DNA from: Cyclaneusma minus
Taxonomy: Eukaryota; Ascomycota; Leotiomycetes; Marthamycetales; Marthamycetaceae
Reading direction: 5' to 3'
Assembly: GCA_037179335.1 (NCBI GenBank)
Contig: JAKZHN010000009.1
Span: 992,001 to 1,056,000 of the forward strand
DNA length: 64,000 bases
The number at the start of each line of letters is the position of its first letter. The first letter of the stretch is position 1. The notes below the pieces were generated by a model. It had not been told where the DNA came from. It was given only the letters and a program-made list of their open reading frames with translations, and searched no databases. Positions 10,767-22,961 of this stretch are shown here, one piece after another. The position numbers and the translations under genes are program-made.

Positions 10767-11984
10767 TTATTGACGCCGTCGGGTGCTTTCTCTTTGACTC
10801 ATGTCTGGGCTTCCTCTCCGTTTACCTGCCGATTCAGGGCGGGGTCCGAGCACCATTCCCGGATACATGCCGCCTGGGCTGCCATGGGAAGTCACGGCCG
10901 ATGATGCTGCATATGCAGGTGAGCTGTAAGGACTCACGCCCGTAGTCATCTCGGCCACGCCTGGAAGGACCCCTGCTCCTCTTCCGACGGACATCGGGCC
11001 GCCTATTGCTGCGAGTGCGAAGCCTTCCGGGGCCGGTGGTGGTACAGAGCGCGGGGTACTGTCTCGATGCGATGCAAGTGCTCGTGGGGTGTTCGGTATG
11101 GTCGGGATACCGCGCTGGAATCTGGGGGAGGGAGCGGATAGGGAGCTTGCTCCGCTTGTGCTTCCTTGGGAGTGCGAGTGGGAATGTGAGTGGTGATGAG
11201 GTGGGGATCGGCGTGAAGACCCTGGTGCTGCGTCGACGGCGACGTTGGATAGCGAGAATGGTACCACACCTGCTCGTCGTGCCATTTCTGCTTCGCCGAG
11301 TTGCCAATGCATTGCTTCTGCTGCTCTCCATGGAACAGCCATTTCTTCTGCTACTTTCGCCCACATCTCTGGCTTGAACCTAGAGCATAAGCGAGTCAGC
11401 TTTCTGGGATTTCAAGCTGATTCTCGCAAGACAGTCTGATGCCTCAAGGACAGAAAATGTGAAGAGCTGGATAGATGGGCATTGGTTTTCCCGTACCTTT
11501 CATAGAGCCGAGCCAGTTTGTTCTTCCGCTCCTCATCCCATTCGCTACGCCTCTCGAGGTAGTTTTGATAGTGAAGTCGACAGCTGATGGCACTTCTTCC
11601 TGGCAATCGTTTGGAGATATCTTCCCACTTCATCCCGCTGCCCCGAAGCTCAATAATCAAAGCATCTTCTTCCGGTGACCACTTGCTCTGCTTCTTGGCC
11701 GGCGACTCGGATGGATGACCGGATGTGCGGCTACGTCTTCCCTGCTGTGCACTGACAGCTGTAGAATAAGAGGATGTTTCTAGACCGGCCGTAAAGGTGG
11801 TGGGGGCACTTGGGGCCGAATGGCTATGTTGTGGTGGTCGTCGTTGGGACTCATTGGAGTCCGGTTCCTTGAGCAGCAGTGAGATATCCACGATGACGGT
11901 CTTGATGTCGCTGCTGATACCGTCGTGTAGACGGTTCATCTGCGAGATATTGCGAAGAGGTCCTTTCGAAGAAAACTTGTTCAC
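10767..11984 (-). CDS. Two-repeat Myb/SANT DNA-binding protein
   Basis: Exons 11984-11497 and 11379-10767 join across a 117-nt intron whose splice completes an Arg codon; product 366 residues. Repeat 1 (residues ~100-145) reads KWSPEEDALIIELRGSGMKWEDISKRLPGR with SAISCRLHYQNYL, a canonical Myb helix-turn-helix with regularly spaced Trp/aromatic residues. Repeat 2 begins at about 149 (WDEERKNKLARLYERFKPEMW, then VPWRAAEAMHWQLGE) and spans the exon junction. The rest is low-complexity and Ser/Pro-rich with a His-Ser tract (HHHSHSHSHS), and the C-terminus is basic. It is probably a nuclear transcription regulator; I cannot assign target genes or a named orthologue. Confidence 0.87.
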
Positions 11985-14900
11985 CGTAGCTGGTACTTCA
12001 TGTAGTCTCTGCGGTACTACTTAAAGCAAGCTGTGGTCCAGGCGGGGACCAGACGGATGTAGTACGATCTATGCTCCGTTTCGTGGATCAAGATTGTGGA
12101 GCTTGGTCAAGAGAATGGGCAGGGTCCTGACAGCGAGAACGATGCCAGCTGGTCTACGGATAAGATGAAGGTCAAGGACGTGCTGGCGGTGGAGAAGTTT
12201 TGGGTGGCTTGGAGTGGTCGCAATGGGGGACGAGGTAGTCCTGATATCTAGTACTCAGGCAAGGCTGCAGGAAATCCTAGAAATGGCTCGCTTGGTCGTG
12301 GCTACGAGAAGCATGGTTGACAGTTCAAACAAAAGTGTCAGCCAGATAAGATGAGACGAGAGCTTTGGGAAGGAAGGCCGGCAGGCGGCGGGTGAATACG
12401 TCGAGGTTTGGTCAAAGTTTGTACCGTACAGGGAGGGTCTAGCATCGAACTCATGATCTGCCCGAAAGTTAATAATAATACAAGGTAGGGGCCGGGAACT
12501 TGACGTTCGGAAAGATGCGCGGTGCATATAAAGTGGTCCTGGCGGCTATGGGCAGTTGGCCGGCTTCGTCGATTCGGGCGGCGGAGGTGTGGGGTGGAAA
12601 GTATGGCTGGCGAACAGACCAGGTGCGTGGATGATGGACAGATGGACAACAAAGCTGGCAGCTAGAGGCAGGCATGGGATGTGGGCTTGGTAGTGTGGCC
12701 GGTGGAGCATGTGTGTGCTGGGATGAGCGGCCTAGCGTGTGGAGGGCTGCCATCCACACACAGGCACGCATGAACATGAGCAAGTAAGCCATGATAAAGA
12801 ACAATGGCTTTTATTGTTCATCATCGAGAGCCCTCATGCAGCAGCGTCCGTGTCGAGTCTAGAGCCACCAACAACTCGACATGACTTAGGAGCGCCGCAG
12901 ATGACGATGACGGGGCGGTCCGCAAGTCGCTGAATGGTGCAGATTGGATGCCGTCTATTTATCGTCCATTTGACCGTGCCAAAGGCTGGAACCTCAAATA
13001 ACTCACGGTATTAGGGCCGGACACGGATGCCCAACCTGTCGGTGCCTTACCTACTTGGTGTGTCGATCACCAACTGGTGACGGAGCAGATGCGCAAGAAC
13101 AAGGATGCAGGAGCAGCTTAGAACGTCTTAATGCTGGCAGAGACGCAGTCTGAACTCTGAAGAAACCGAGGAGCCACGCTGTCCAGAAAAAGAAAGACGG
13201 TGGAAGAGTTGGGGACGTCGAGAACGAGCTAGAGCGGCTGATCGGGCGGTGGGCACAGGCTGGGGGCAGGTTGAGCCGGGGGGCCCAGTCCCAGTTCCAA
13301 CAACTTGAAACAGCCCCTCCAGGATTGAAACGGCTCTTATACATAACTCCTCAGACTGTTGTGCAACCCCGCCGGCTCCAAATTGGGGCTGATGTCTGTG
13401 CGCGCGGCGGTGCCAACGCTCAGTTCTTGTTCCAAGTGGCCGTTACCATTGGCGAACCGTATGTGGTATTAGCTTTCTCTGCTGAGGCTGAGTCCCGACA
13501 TATGATTTGAGATTTGAAAAGGAGCCCGCAAGGCTCACCCGGCAGTCTGCCCGCCAGCTCAAAACCCGCACGCCTCACGCTCCTGTCACTTCTGCAAACC
13601 TGCAATGCCTCGCTTCCGATGTCGTATGTACTGCTCCGATATACCTTATTGCGACTCCGTCCGGTGACTGATATCGCAATGCGAGCCAGCAGCGTGGCAG
13701 CGACGAACTGGCGGTCAAGCCATGCCGGCTCATCTGGGTTTTTGCCTTGAAGGCGGATCCTACATGGCGCGCATGGCAACAATGTGAATCTCTGCCGTGA
13801 ACCACGATCTTGCACGTTGCAACTGGCAAGTCGCGCAGGTGGCCGGCCGCGGAATTCCATTGTTGCGCTGTGCGTACCTCACCATGCAGCAGGACAAGTC
13901 GGAACATGTGCTTGCTGCCCAAACAAAGCAAATTGTTCTGCCTCGAAGTAGTAGCCCGCGCAGGCGTTTGTCAATCTTATTATTTCAAGCTGGGCGGAAG
14001 AGCCGAGCCGAGAGTCGAGATCTCATGGGCGACTTTGATGGATGCAAAGAATGGATTCTCACAGCACATTTCTGGCGGTGAAGATGGCACTTAAGCAGCT
14101 TGCCTGGCTGCAGTCTCGATGGGACCCAGTTCCCCCACCATGGGAAGCACAAGACAGATACATTGTGCAGTACTAGCTGCATAATGCATCTGGCTCTCCA
14201 TACAAATACTTCGGTGCAGAGCTTTGATCCGGGCCCGGAAGCGCCGCCATGCGCAATATGAAATTGAAGAAAGGAAGATGTGGACAAAAGAGCTCGAGAC
14301 ACTAGGGCTGCGACATATATGCTTCTGTGGAGGATCGCTCGGCGACGTTGTGATTGGTTCGGGGGCCGAGGTGTGAAGGAGACGACGGCAGCGGTGAAAG
14401 ACTGAGCACAGATTCGAAGAGTAAAGTAAGCAGATGATCGGATGAAAGAACAAATATTAACATGAGTCCAAGGCAAGCTGCGGCTGCCAGAGTGCCAGAG
14501 TGCCAGTTCGTGCTACACGCCAAAGGAGACACGAGTATGAAAAGAAAGAAAAAAAAACCAAAAGCATATGATCCGATCCGGTGTGTTTTTTGAGAAGTCC
14601 GAACATGTCCGGATCGGCCTAAATGCTGATGGCTAGATTTAGACGACACCGTTCTCAAACGGCTTGGCCGGCGCTTCGAAGTCTGCCCAAGATTAATAAA
14701 ACCCCCCAGGCAATAGAGCTGCATGTCGCTTAAGCCATGTCGTTTGCTTTGTCGATCACATTTCATCATCGCCTGCATGGTTCTTCTTGCTCTTGTGACT
14801 TGCAGCGCCGTGCGGGAGGATTCGGTGGGGGCCAAGTGTGTCAGCGCAACATGGCAACTCTGTTCTTCCAATGATCGTCATCTCTGGCGTGAGATGTCTC

Positions 14901-16472
14901 GTCCGCTGAAAGAAGCCGGCATAGCCCTTGTAACAGAAGAGCTTGCCGACGTTATGCCTTGACTGCAGGCTTCTTCACGCTTCCAGTATCTCAAATCCCC
15001 ATCGTTCGTTGCTCCAAGATCGTTCTTCCGGATGCAACACGAAGCAATCGAAAAAGGTTCTTCACGAACCAGACCGGAGAAGACACCTACATACTTTAGA
15101 AGGCGGAATAGAACATGACCAAGCCCTTCAAGCAAGACGTCAAAGCATAAGGGTCCAGGCAGGCACACTTCTTCTCATCCCGCCTTCTGAACCGGGCTTG
15201 ACACTCGACAAGCGATCCTTGACTGGGGAATAGGCGTTGTAACGAGCACGTCCCGAGTGGCTCCAAGCGCCTTCCCCACGAGTCCACAACATGTTCCCCA
15301 TCAGCTGTCGTGCATGAGGCCAATCTGATGAGGACATCCGAAGGTGACGGGGGTTTCAGCGTATGGTCCGAGCGGTGTAAGTCGTGCAAGCTCAGGGCCG
15401 ACTCCGAGGAAGAGCAAGCATGGACTTCCAGAAAGCGAGTGCCGTGGATGGTGAATGGTGATACACATGTGAAGTGACAAGAGGTTCGGGAGCCCGATTG
15501 AGCATCGATGCTCGAGCCTTTTCTCAACCCGGAGCGGCACATGAGATGCAGGGACGGGGCGCGTCCAATGGCAGAGTTTTGGCCGTGACGATCTGCATTG
15601 TCATCGAAGTGCAATGGCGCTGGCCTGCAGCTCGTGTCTGGACCGCGGCAGGCTTGGAGGGGGAGGTGATCTGTGTTGTCAGTGAGTTCAAGGCGAAGGA
15701 GTTGTCAACCAAGCAAGCAGGTCGCGTAGACTGGTGGAACAATGGTGCGGTTCCTCGCCAGAACAGCACAGCGATGTCCTGCTTCGGCGGCGAGCATAAG
15801 AAATTTGATCAAAATGTGAAAATGAAGCAAACCTGATAGCATGACTTCTGTGCAACCATGGCTGGAAGCAGCCTCCATTTCCAAGGCAAAGAAGGCCAGT
15901 GAGCCACTCCAAGTGGCTGCTGGAGGCGTTTTGCTGGCATGATCCTGAGATTTTCCCTTCGTATCTGCAAGTTCATGGCGGAAGTTCATCCCAACCATGG
16001 TAAGGGAATGGTGGCGCTCGGGTTGCGCCGTCTGGACGTTGTTTGGCAGGAAAATAGTACCGTAGTGTGGCATGGCGTAGTGTGGCATGGCGAGATACTA
16101 GGCCATTAATACATGTAGACAACTGGCTAGGCTGGGCTTCGATGGCGTCCGACGGTGTGCTTTCTGGCTTCGTGGAAATGCGGTGGTCTGGCGGATGGAA
16201 TTTCATAAACCGAGATGTGCACGAAAGTAAAGCACCGACCACGCCAAGAGCTTACTTAGCTCCAATCGGGCGCCTGGACCATCTCTCCCGACGGCTTGTT
16301 TCCCGTTGCCTTTTACGTGCTCTAACGAAACAGCGACTTTTCGATACATCGTCGACATACTTGCCAGCCCTACAGCAGAACCCGCCTAGCCGGAACGCGC
16401 GACCGGGACCTCTTCCCCAGACTCTACTTTTTACGGCCAACCTCTTTGTACGACGCCTCTCCAGTCGCCACA
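11985..16472. other. 4.5-kb gene-poor region
   Basis: No gene can be supported between the Myb gene start and Alf1. Many open frames of 65-190 codons overlap on both strands, none with a recognisable domain, signal peptide or intron-joined continuation. A TATAAA-like word occurs near 12527, an A-rich tract near 14540-14560, a short (TGCCAGAG) tandem near 14485-14506 and a 15-bp tandem duplication at 16061-16090. A non-coding transcript or decayed element remains possible. Confidence 0.45.
16061..16090. repeat. 15-bp exact tandem duplication
   Basis: CGTAGTGTGGCATGG occurs twice without a gap (16061-16075, 16076-16090), about 380 bp upstream of the Alf1 start codon. Confidence 0.95.
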
Positions 16473-17668
16473 ATGATGAGCATGCAAACGGCTGGCGACG
16501 TCCCCATCAGAGTCACCTCCGAGAATGCTTCCTCGGAGCGGCGTGTCACCCCTTCTTGGACCATCGGACAGCTCAAGGCCAAACTGGAAGCCGTAACTGG
16601 CGTCCCCCCGCTGTCTCAGAAACTTGTTCTGCAAGTGGCACACCAGCAGGCGGTGCCCATCGAAGCTGCCGACGAGGAGACAACACAGCTCGCTGCTTTT
16701 CCTCTGGCTCCATATGCCGAGATAAGGGTAAGTCATGTTCCGTCGTCTACATATCTTGCTGCGGAGAGCAAATTGTGCTCTCCTCTACACTGTTTCTACA
16801 AGTCTTGCGGCCTGTCACTGTCGCCCTCCCATTCGACTTTTTTTCTTCTCCCAGTATTCCATGACTTCTTTGCTTTGGTCATAGACATGAGCCATGCTTA
16901 GCAGCACTGATCAACACCTGGCTGTGACTTGTCTTTCGGCTACGTGCTTTCTCAATCAACGAGCCAAACTCTGTTTGAGCCAGCTTCAGACGTCGGGTCA
17001 AGCCGCATATGCTCATTTGGAGCTACTCGTACTCTTCTCATGCCTGATGCTCATACAGGCAACCTTGTCTCCTCTATTCCCATTGGAGTAGGACTTATCC
17101 TCAATGACCCTACTGACGGGTCTTCTGTAGGTGATAGACACACGGCCTCCAGGCGCTCGTCCTAACTACACCGATCCTTCTAGTGTCAAGAAATATGTGA
17201 TGCCAGAGGATGAGTACGCCAAGAAGTCTGACAGTGTCCTGGCATGGAAGAAAGCGCAGAAGCTCGGCCGCTTTGATCCAAACGCTCCTTCTATTGAGCA
17301 GACCAAGATTGCTGCGCACGCAAAAGAGATCGAGTCGAGAGGAATTGAAGTTGGAAAGCGATGCAGGGTCGGAGGTGAGGATTCGAAACGAGGTATTTAC
17401 ATCCCGGTAACTTCTTCGGTGCATAGGATATTGACTCGGTAAAGGTGTTGTACAGTACGTTGGTGACGTACCCGAGATACCTGGTCAAACTGGCGCGTGG
17501 GTCGGAGTACAGCTGGATGAACCCGTGGGCAAGAATGACGGGAGCATCAACGGAAAGAGATACTGGGGACAAGACGGCACGCCGAAGCATGGCGTCTTTG
17601 TCCGGCCAGAGAGGGTCGAGGTCGGTGATTGGCCCGCCCTAGATGACTTTGATATGGAGGAACTATGA
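16473..17668 (+). CDS. alf1: Tubulin-folding cofactor B (Alf1/TBCB)
   Basis: Three exons, 16473-16727, 17131-17392 and 17445-17668, join in phase to 246 residues. The N-terminal ubiquitin-like domain (about 6-90) contains VTPSWTIGQLKAKLEAVTGVPPLSQKL; the join AEIR/VIDTRPPG restores the end of that domain. The middle is helical (EDEYAKKSDSVLAWKKAQKLG). The C-terminal CAP-Gly domain has VGKRCRVGG, GAWVGVQLDEPVGKNDGS and INGKRYW, including the signature GKNDG. It acts in alpha-tubulin folding and recycling in the cytoplasm with cofactor E. The protein ends in an acidic DDFDMEEL tail. Intron 1 is unusually long (403 nt), intron 2 is 52 nt. The start is the first of two adjacent ATGs (CACAATGATG context). 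Confidence 0.93.
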
Positions 17669-20586
17669 ACGACGGATGGCGGCCCCTACTAGGCTAAGCT
17701 ATGCTTACCGAACGTTCGGGTCCACGTGGAATCTGAAGCATCAAAAGCAAGAACACTTTACTTCTGGCGTATCCCTGGTCTTGATCGCACGAGGAATTCC
17801 AGACACTTTGAGTCAGTCCAGGTAACTTGGGAATATTCTGATGGTTTGGAAATATGCTAATACTTTGGGAATATTCTAGTGACCTGAGAGATCCAGGTAA
17901 TTTGAGTCAATCCAAGCAACTCGGGAATATCCTGAGTTACTTGGGAAATATTCTAGTGACATGAGAATATCCAATTGACTTAGATCAGTCCGAGTGACTC
18001 AGGTTAATCGGAGTGACTTAGGTCAATCCAAGTGACTGGGGATTATTCTAATGACTTGGGAGTATCCAAGTGAATTTGTGCTAACAGCAGGGTCTTTACC
18101 TATCGGAGCAGCTTTCTCAGCGTCGTTACTTGGAGTTGCTTATGGCCTGGACGAATGTCTTGCTGGGTGGCTCGATATGCGCAAGCATAACCTATTTGAG
18201 CAAATCACAAGCCTCGCCGATCTTAGACCAAGCCCCCACTGCCACCGCGACGCGTCTCGTAGCAACTATGTTTTGCAGAGGCCTACTGTATGGGACGTCT
18301 AGCTCAAGGATTCAGCAAACCCCTGGTCCCTGCCCTACTCTACCAGGTACCTGTTTACGATTGCAAGCCACTTTCGATCTGAACCCGAATCGCATATGTG
18401 ACCAGAACGGGGTCCAAACGCACGGTTCCAACTTAATCTTCATCCCCACATGGCATTGCTAGTGGTGATCGTAGATCGACGAACCGCCTCTCATACTACT
18501 CTACGCTCCTCGACGAACTCACCAAACTCAGGGTTGAAACCGTGACACTGAACTCAAAGCACGATCCGGAGTTCCGGACTTTCAGATCACCAAATTCCAA
18601 ATTCCCAATGCCCTGGTTAGCTAGTGAGCTCGAGTTTCACGTTTGGAGGCTCTGAAATTAATCCAGAAGCAGTCTGTGCGACGGTAGAGAGAACTATCGA
18701 AACCCTTCAAAAGAATGGAACCATCGGTTTTGGATTCTGGGTTTCGATGAAGCAACAGTGTGTTTCCGGAACATGACGATAGAAAATGCCGCTTTACAGT
18801 AAATTTTCGCATCAGAGTCGATCTCAGTGTGGAGTTATTAGACTGAAACCCAGGACTTTACAACGGACGATCGACCCTCGATGATCTCCAAGTCTTCCGG
18901 AATCTAGACTACGAATTCACAGACTACAACCAACCATCGCAAACACTTGGGAAAGGTAAGCTCGCCGTCGATTCAAAGCTCCCTTCCACATGTCCGTGAA
19001 GAACCGCATCTTTCGTCCTTGTATCTGGAGGGGACCCCGCGGGTGATTCAACAATGCCAAGCAGATGCATAGATATTGATACGTTCCTGAATCCTCTAAC
19101 AGCCGGGAACGGCGATGATTCACATTTCCATGGGTGCCCAAGCAGCTGATCCAGATCCTAGGGGCAGCTTTACACAAATGGTGCAAATGCATATGCAAGT
19201 CATTGTCGATGTGCAAGCCACCTCGTGGCCGCCAGAGTCAAAAGCTCCCGAACGCCACGGCCGGCACGGAAAGGAGTAAGGTTCGCAAAGCAGAGGCTCC
19301 TTAGTGCTGTTGATCCTGTCGATGCCGAAGAACGTGGACTTGAAGGTGTATCTCGGTACCAACTTGTGTTGACGCCGATCATCGATGGTCTAGATTCTAG
19401 AAGGGTTCTAATTGCTAACAAAATCAAAGCCACCTCTTGACTCGAGTATCTACTACTACTGGAACTCTGAATGGAGGAAAGCATCAAAGTGATCAAACAA
19501 CAAAGAATACGAGATCCAAAGCATAATTGCAAGCACATCGACGTGCCAAGGAGGCAACGTAGCCACAAGGTCAACAGCAAACAAGCAATGGAAACAAAGA
19601 GATCCGAAAACCGGGGGCTTCTGGCGGCATTTCGACATTGAAGGCCATCCGGCGAGCTTTCCAAACCGGAAAAAGCCTTGTACCTACTAACACCAACAGT
19701 TCCAGCCTCCAGACCGCACGGCTCAGGCGTTCAATCGACGACATCATGATATGGTAAGCGCCACTAAATGATGGCGTCTCACGCATGAGATTATTGTGGA
19801 CAGGTGTTTTGAGTGCGCAATACTTGCCGCAGCTGTGAATCCGATAAGCATGCTGCATGGTGGTGAGCAGGGCTGACAGGAAAAGCAATGAAGAACGTGC
19901 AAACAATCGAAAAGCAATTCATTCTGCTGTGCCATTCCGTAGATTTATCGATATCATGAACTTGTCACAATGGGATTTTATACATGTATAATACTCGCCT
20001 GATAACGATGTCATGGATTTTAGAAGGACAGAATTGGCGCCGAGAGCCCCGCAGCGTGGGTCGGGAGATCGGGATCCGCAGCGACCCGGGGGCGATAGCA
20101 CAATGGCGGAGCCCCTCATTTGCCAGCCTGGGCGCTTTGAAGGCCGGGCCTGGGAAGGAGCGAGGCTCCCGGGAACGCCATCAATGTGGGAGACTATGTG
20201 AAACTTGAGCCCGTCGCCAGACATCTCTCCAATCCTCCCTCCTCCACACCACCTCCCTGTCCTACGCCGCCCCCCCAACGCCTCTCTCTGGCCCATGCGG
20301 CCCCCTACTCCTACTCCTACGCACTACCCAGCTGCAAACTCCGACCATCTGTCATCGCCCGCAGAAACCAATGGCCCCAGCTTCTAAACCACTACCCGTC
20401 ATCCAGAAACCATCAAATCTATCGCTGTTTGCCCGAACACTGACTTCTGGCCGAGTCTTGCCCAGCGTCGTGTGCTGATCGCCCCCATGTGACCTCAGCC
20501 CTGCCGAACTCTCCTACGAATCTTACCTCCCGACCCTCGCGCGCCGCCCACCTCCAGCCTCACTGTCGTCGTACCCCTCGGCCGCC
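17669..20586. other. 2.9-kb gene-poor region containing a minisatellite
   Basis: Behind Alf1 lies a degenerate 19-20 bp tandem array (17797-18074). The remainder to 20.5 kb has only short overlapping frames with no recognisable product. The last ~300 bp before 20587 are rich in C/T and are likely the promoter and leader of the RING gene. Confidence 0.5.
17797..18074. repeat. Degenerate minisatellite, ~19-20 bp unit, about 14 copies
   Basis: The sequence can be written as successive units of 18-21 bp close to TCCAAGTGACTTGGGAATAT, for example units beginning near 17817, 17933, 18009 and 18049. Two sub-types alternate: those ending GGGAATAT and those ending AGGTCAAT. Copies differ at several positions, so the array is old or constantly diverging. 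The unit length is not a multiple of three and no frame is open through it. Confidence 0.8.
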
Positions 20587-22363
20587 ATGTCTTCCATTGC
20601 CGTCACCGTCTTACTCCTGGCTGCCGTTGTTGCCGGCCAGACCATATCCCCTTCCAACGCCTCTTTGCCTCAGCAAGCTGCCGGCCAACTCTTGACCATC
20701 CAGGGCGACGAGAATGGCTCTTTCATGGGCGGCTCTTTTCCTGTCTATCCCTTGAAGGCGCAAGTTGGCTATGGCGAAACAACAACTGCAATCAACGTAC
20801 GTCCATTCGTTCCATATCGACTGATAATGATTGTGCCGTTGTACTTGAATTGCCATTCTGACGTTCGAACAGGCCATCTCTTTACAAGGAAATTTAGAGG
20901 TTACCACCCTCAACACTACCCTCGACGGCTCGACGATAGCCTACATATCATGCGATCCGAATGCAGACACCTCGAACATTAGTCCAGACGAGATATTCGA
21001 CCAAGTCGTGCTCTCAAGCCCGTCGCCAAAAGCAATCCTATTATACAGCTTAACGGCAGGCCATTGTGGTTTCAGCGGCGACTTCAGGTTCGGATCCGTG
21101 TTCACCATGCTTACTACAAGCGCCTCCAGCCAGCTGCTGTCGCAAGCCACAGACGCTAATGCTACCGTCACCATCGGCGCAACCTCTTCGACCAGCTCGA
21201 GCGCTTCAAACAATAATGATGATGGGTCGCCTGCACCGACCACGGCCGTTGCTATGAGCATCTTATACAGTATTACTGGCATCATCACGTTGCTCTTCCT
21301 GATTATTATTGCCACTGGCGCAGTGAGAGCACATAGACATCCGGAAAGATATGGACCTCGAGGCGGATTTCCAGGTCGCCCCAGACAAAGTCGAGCCAAG
21401 GGCCTTGCAAGGGCCATGCTCGAAACTCTGCCAATTGTCAAGTTTGGTGACCCAGAGCCTGCCAAACCTGGACAAACAGAAATTGAGTTGGAGAATGGAA
21501 CTCGGGAAACACCGGAGGCGCCAGCTGCTGGGACTGTAGTATCCAATGGACAGAGAGAGGCAAATACAGAAGCAAATGCTGAGATTACTCCACATCCGGC
21601 TGCTGAGACTACCCAGCAATCAAACACTGAAGCTGGCATTGGGCCCGATACGCATGCAGAGATTGAGCATTCGAAGGATGAAAGCAGTGGAACCAAGGAC
21701 GAAGACACCCTCGGATGTTCCATCTGCACCGAAGATTTCCAGAAAGGAGAGGACGTCCGAGTCTTGCCCTGCAACCACAAGTACCACCCAGCATGCATCG
21801 ACCCCTGGCTACTCAACGTGTCCGGAACATGTCCTTTATGGTAAGATTCTTCCCGGCCCCCCCTGCTTTCCTTCATGGAATACTAACAAAGTCACAGCCG
21901 AGTTGACCTCCGCCCCGAAACCTCCCACACCACCGAATTCGGCGACCCATCGCAAGAAAACCAAAACAGCGGCGATCCCCCTCCATTAGCACAGACCGAA
22001 GGTGCCGTGGAAGCGACAGGTGCGGGAAACCACTCGCGCAACCGTGTTTCGAGATATCTTGATCTGCATCGTATTCGACACGCTTCGCCTACTGAGCGCA
22101 TTGCGGCTTTGCGCCGGATGCGAGTCGAGCAGCAGGCTAGGGAGAATACTGATGGTGCTGGCCAGACTAGCGAGATTACGTCTGCGAATGGAGAAGAAGA
22201 GAGAAGCAGGCGAAGATTGACGACTAGGCTGCGAGATACCTTCAGGATTAGCACGAGGACGCAACCATCTGCACGAAATCAGGAGAATGCTGCTGCGCCG
22301 GCATCGGCGAATACGGGCAACGAAACCGAATCAGCGGCGGTCGGGGAGAATACATCATCCTAG
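20587..22363 (+). CDS. Membrane-anchored RING-H2 E3 ubiquitin ligase (PA-TM-RING-like)
   Basis: Exons 20587-20796, 20873-21840 and 21898-22363 give 547 residues. There is a signal peptide (residues 1-18, SSIAVTVLLLAAVVAGQ), a lumenal part resembling a protease-associated domain with several N-glycosylation sequons, one transmembrane helix (~196-220, SILYSITGIITLLFLIIIATG), and a cytosolic RING-H2 finger at about 352-393: CSIC, C-x-H-x2-H-x2-C (CNHKYHPAC), CPLC. The last zinc-ligand Cys codon is split by intron 2 (57 nt, branch TACTAAC), so the splice is needed for a functional RING. The tail is basic and disordered. Such proteins ubiquitinate cargo at endosome/vacuole or Golgi membranes (family knowledge; no specific substrate inferred). 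Confidence 0.9.
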
Positions 22364-22961
22364 GAAATACTACTACAAGATGGTGGGTGGTATATGATTG
22401 GGATGGATGAGAATGGCATGAAAAACAGAAATGGAAACGAGCATAGCGACGAGCTTTACGACACTCTTTTGATACCAGATACCTTCCTTATGGCAAAACG
22501 GGACATACTTGGGCGGCATGGGGTGTTATCTGCTGGGTTATTAAATCGCATTGGCATCCGTGAGATCCAACAGCATTCGGCGTCGTCTTGGGCAGGTTTG
22601 GCCGGTATATTTGAGACTGGCAGGAACAGCGAGGGAATTGGTTTCTGATGGCCTGATGGGTCATGGTATGGGCGGCTCTCTGAAAAAAAGCTTCGGCTTA
22701 GCGTGGCTGCGTTGAGCGGTAAAGTAGTACGGGATCAAAGCACCTGTAATAAACCTAACCTATCAAAGCGAAGAATGCAGAATAGTGGATACGGAAATTG
22801 AGTCGATACTTTTCTGAAACGTATCTTGAGAAATGGGTGGTCTAGTTGACTTGCGTCTCTGATATATATGATATGTCTCGCAGAACAGAACGGCGACCAC
22901 TCATCAACCAGTCTTGCTATCCAAAATTGACGCGCGGACACCCTTTGCTCCTCAAGGAATC
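22364..22961. other. Intergenic region between convergent genes
   Basis: About 600 bp between the RING ligase stop and the M24 peptidase stop. I see nothing beyond likely 3' UTR sequence. Confidence 0.5.

Noticed and set aside
13420..13860. 146-codon minus-strand frame in the gene desert
   Set aside because: No recognisable domain or signal; several overlapping frames on both strands are similarly open.
19200..19664. 154-codon minus-strand frame, Leu/Ser-rich
   Set aside because: Hydrophobic stretch arises from composition; no start context, domain or partner exon.
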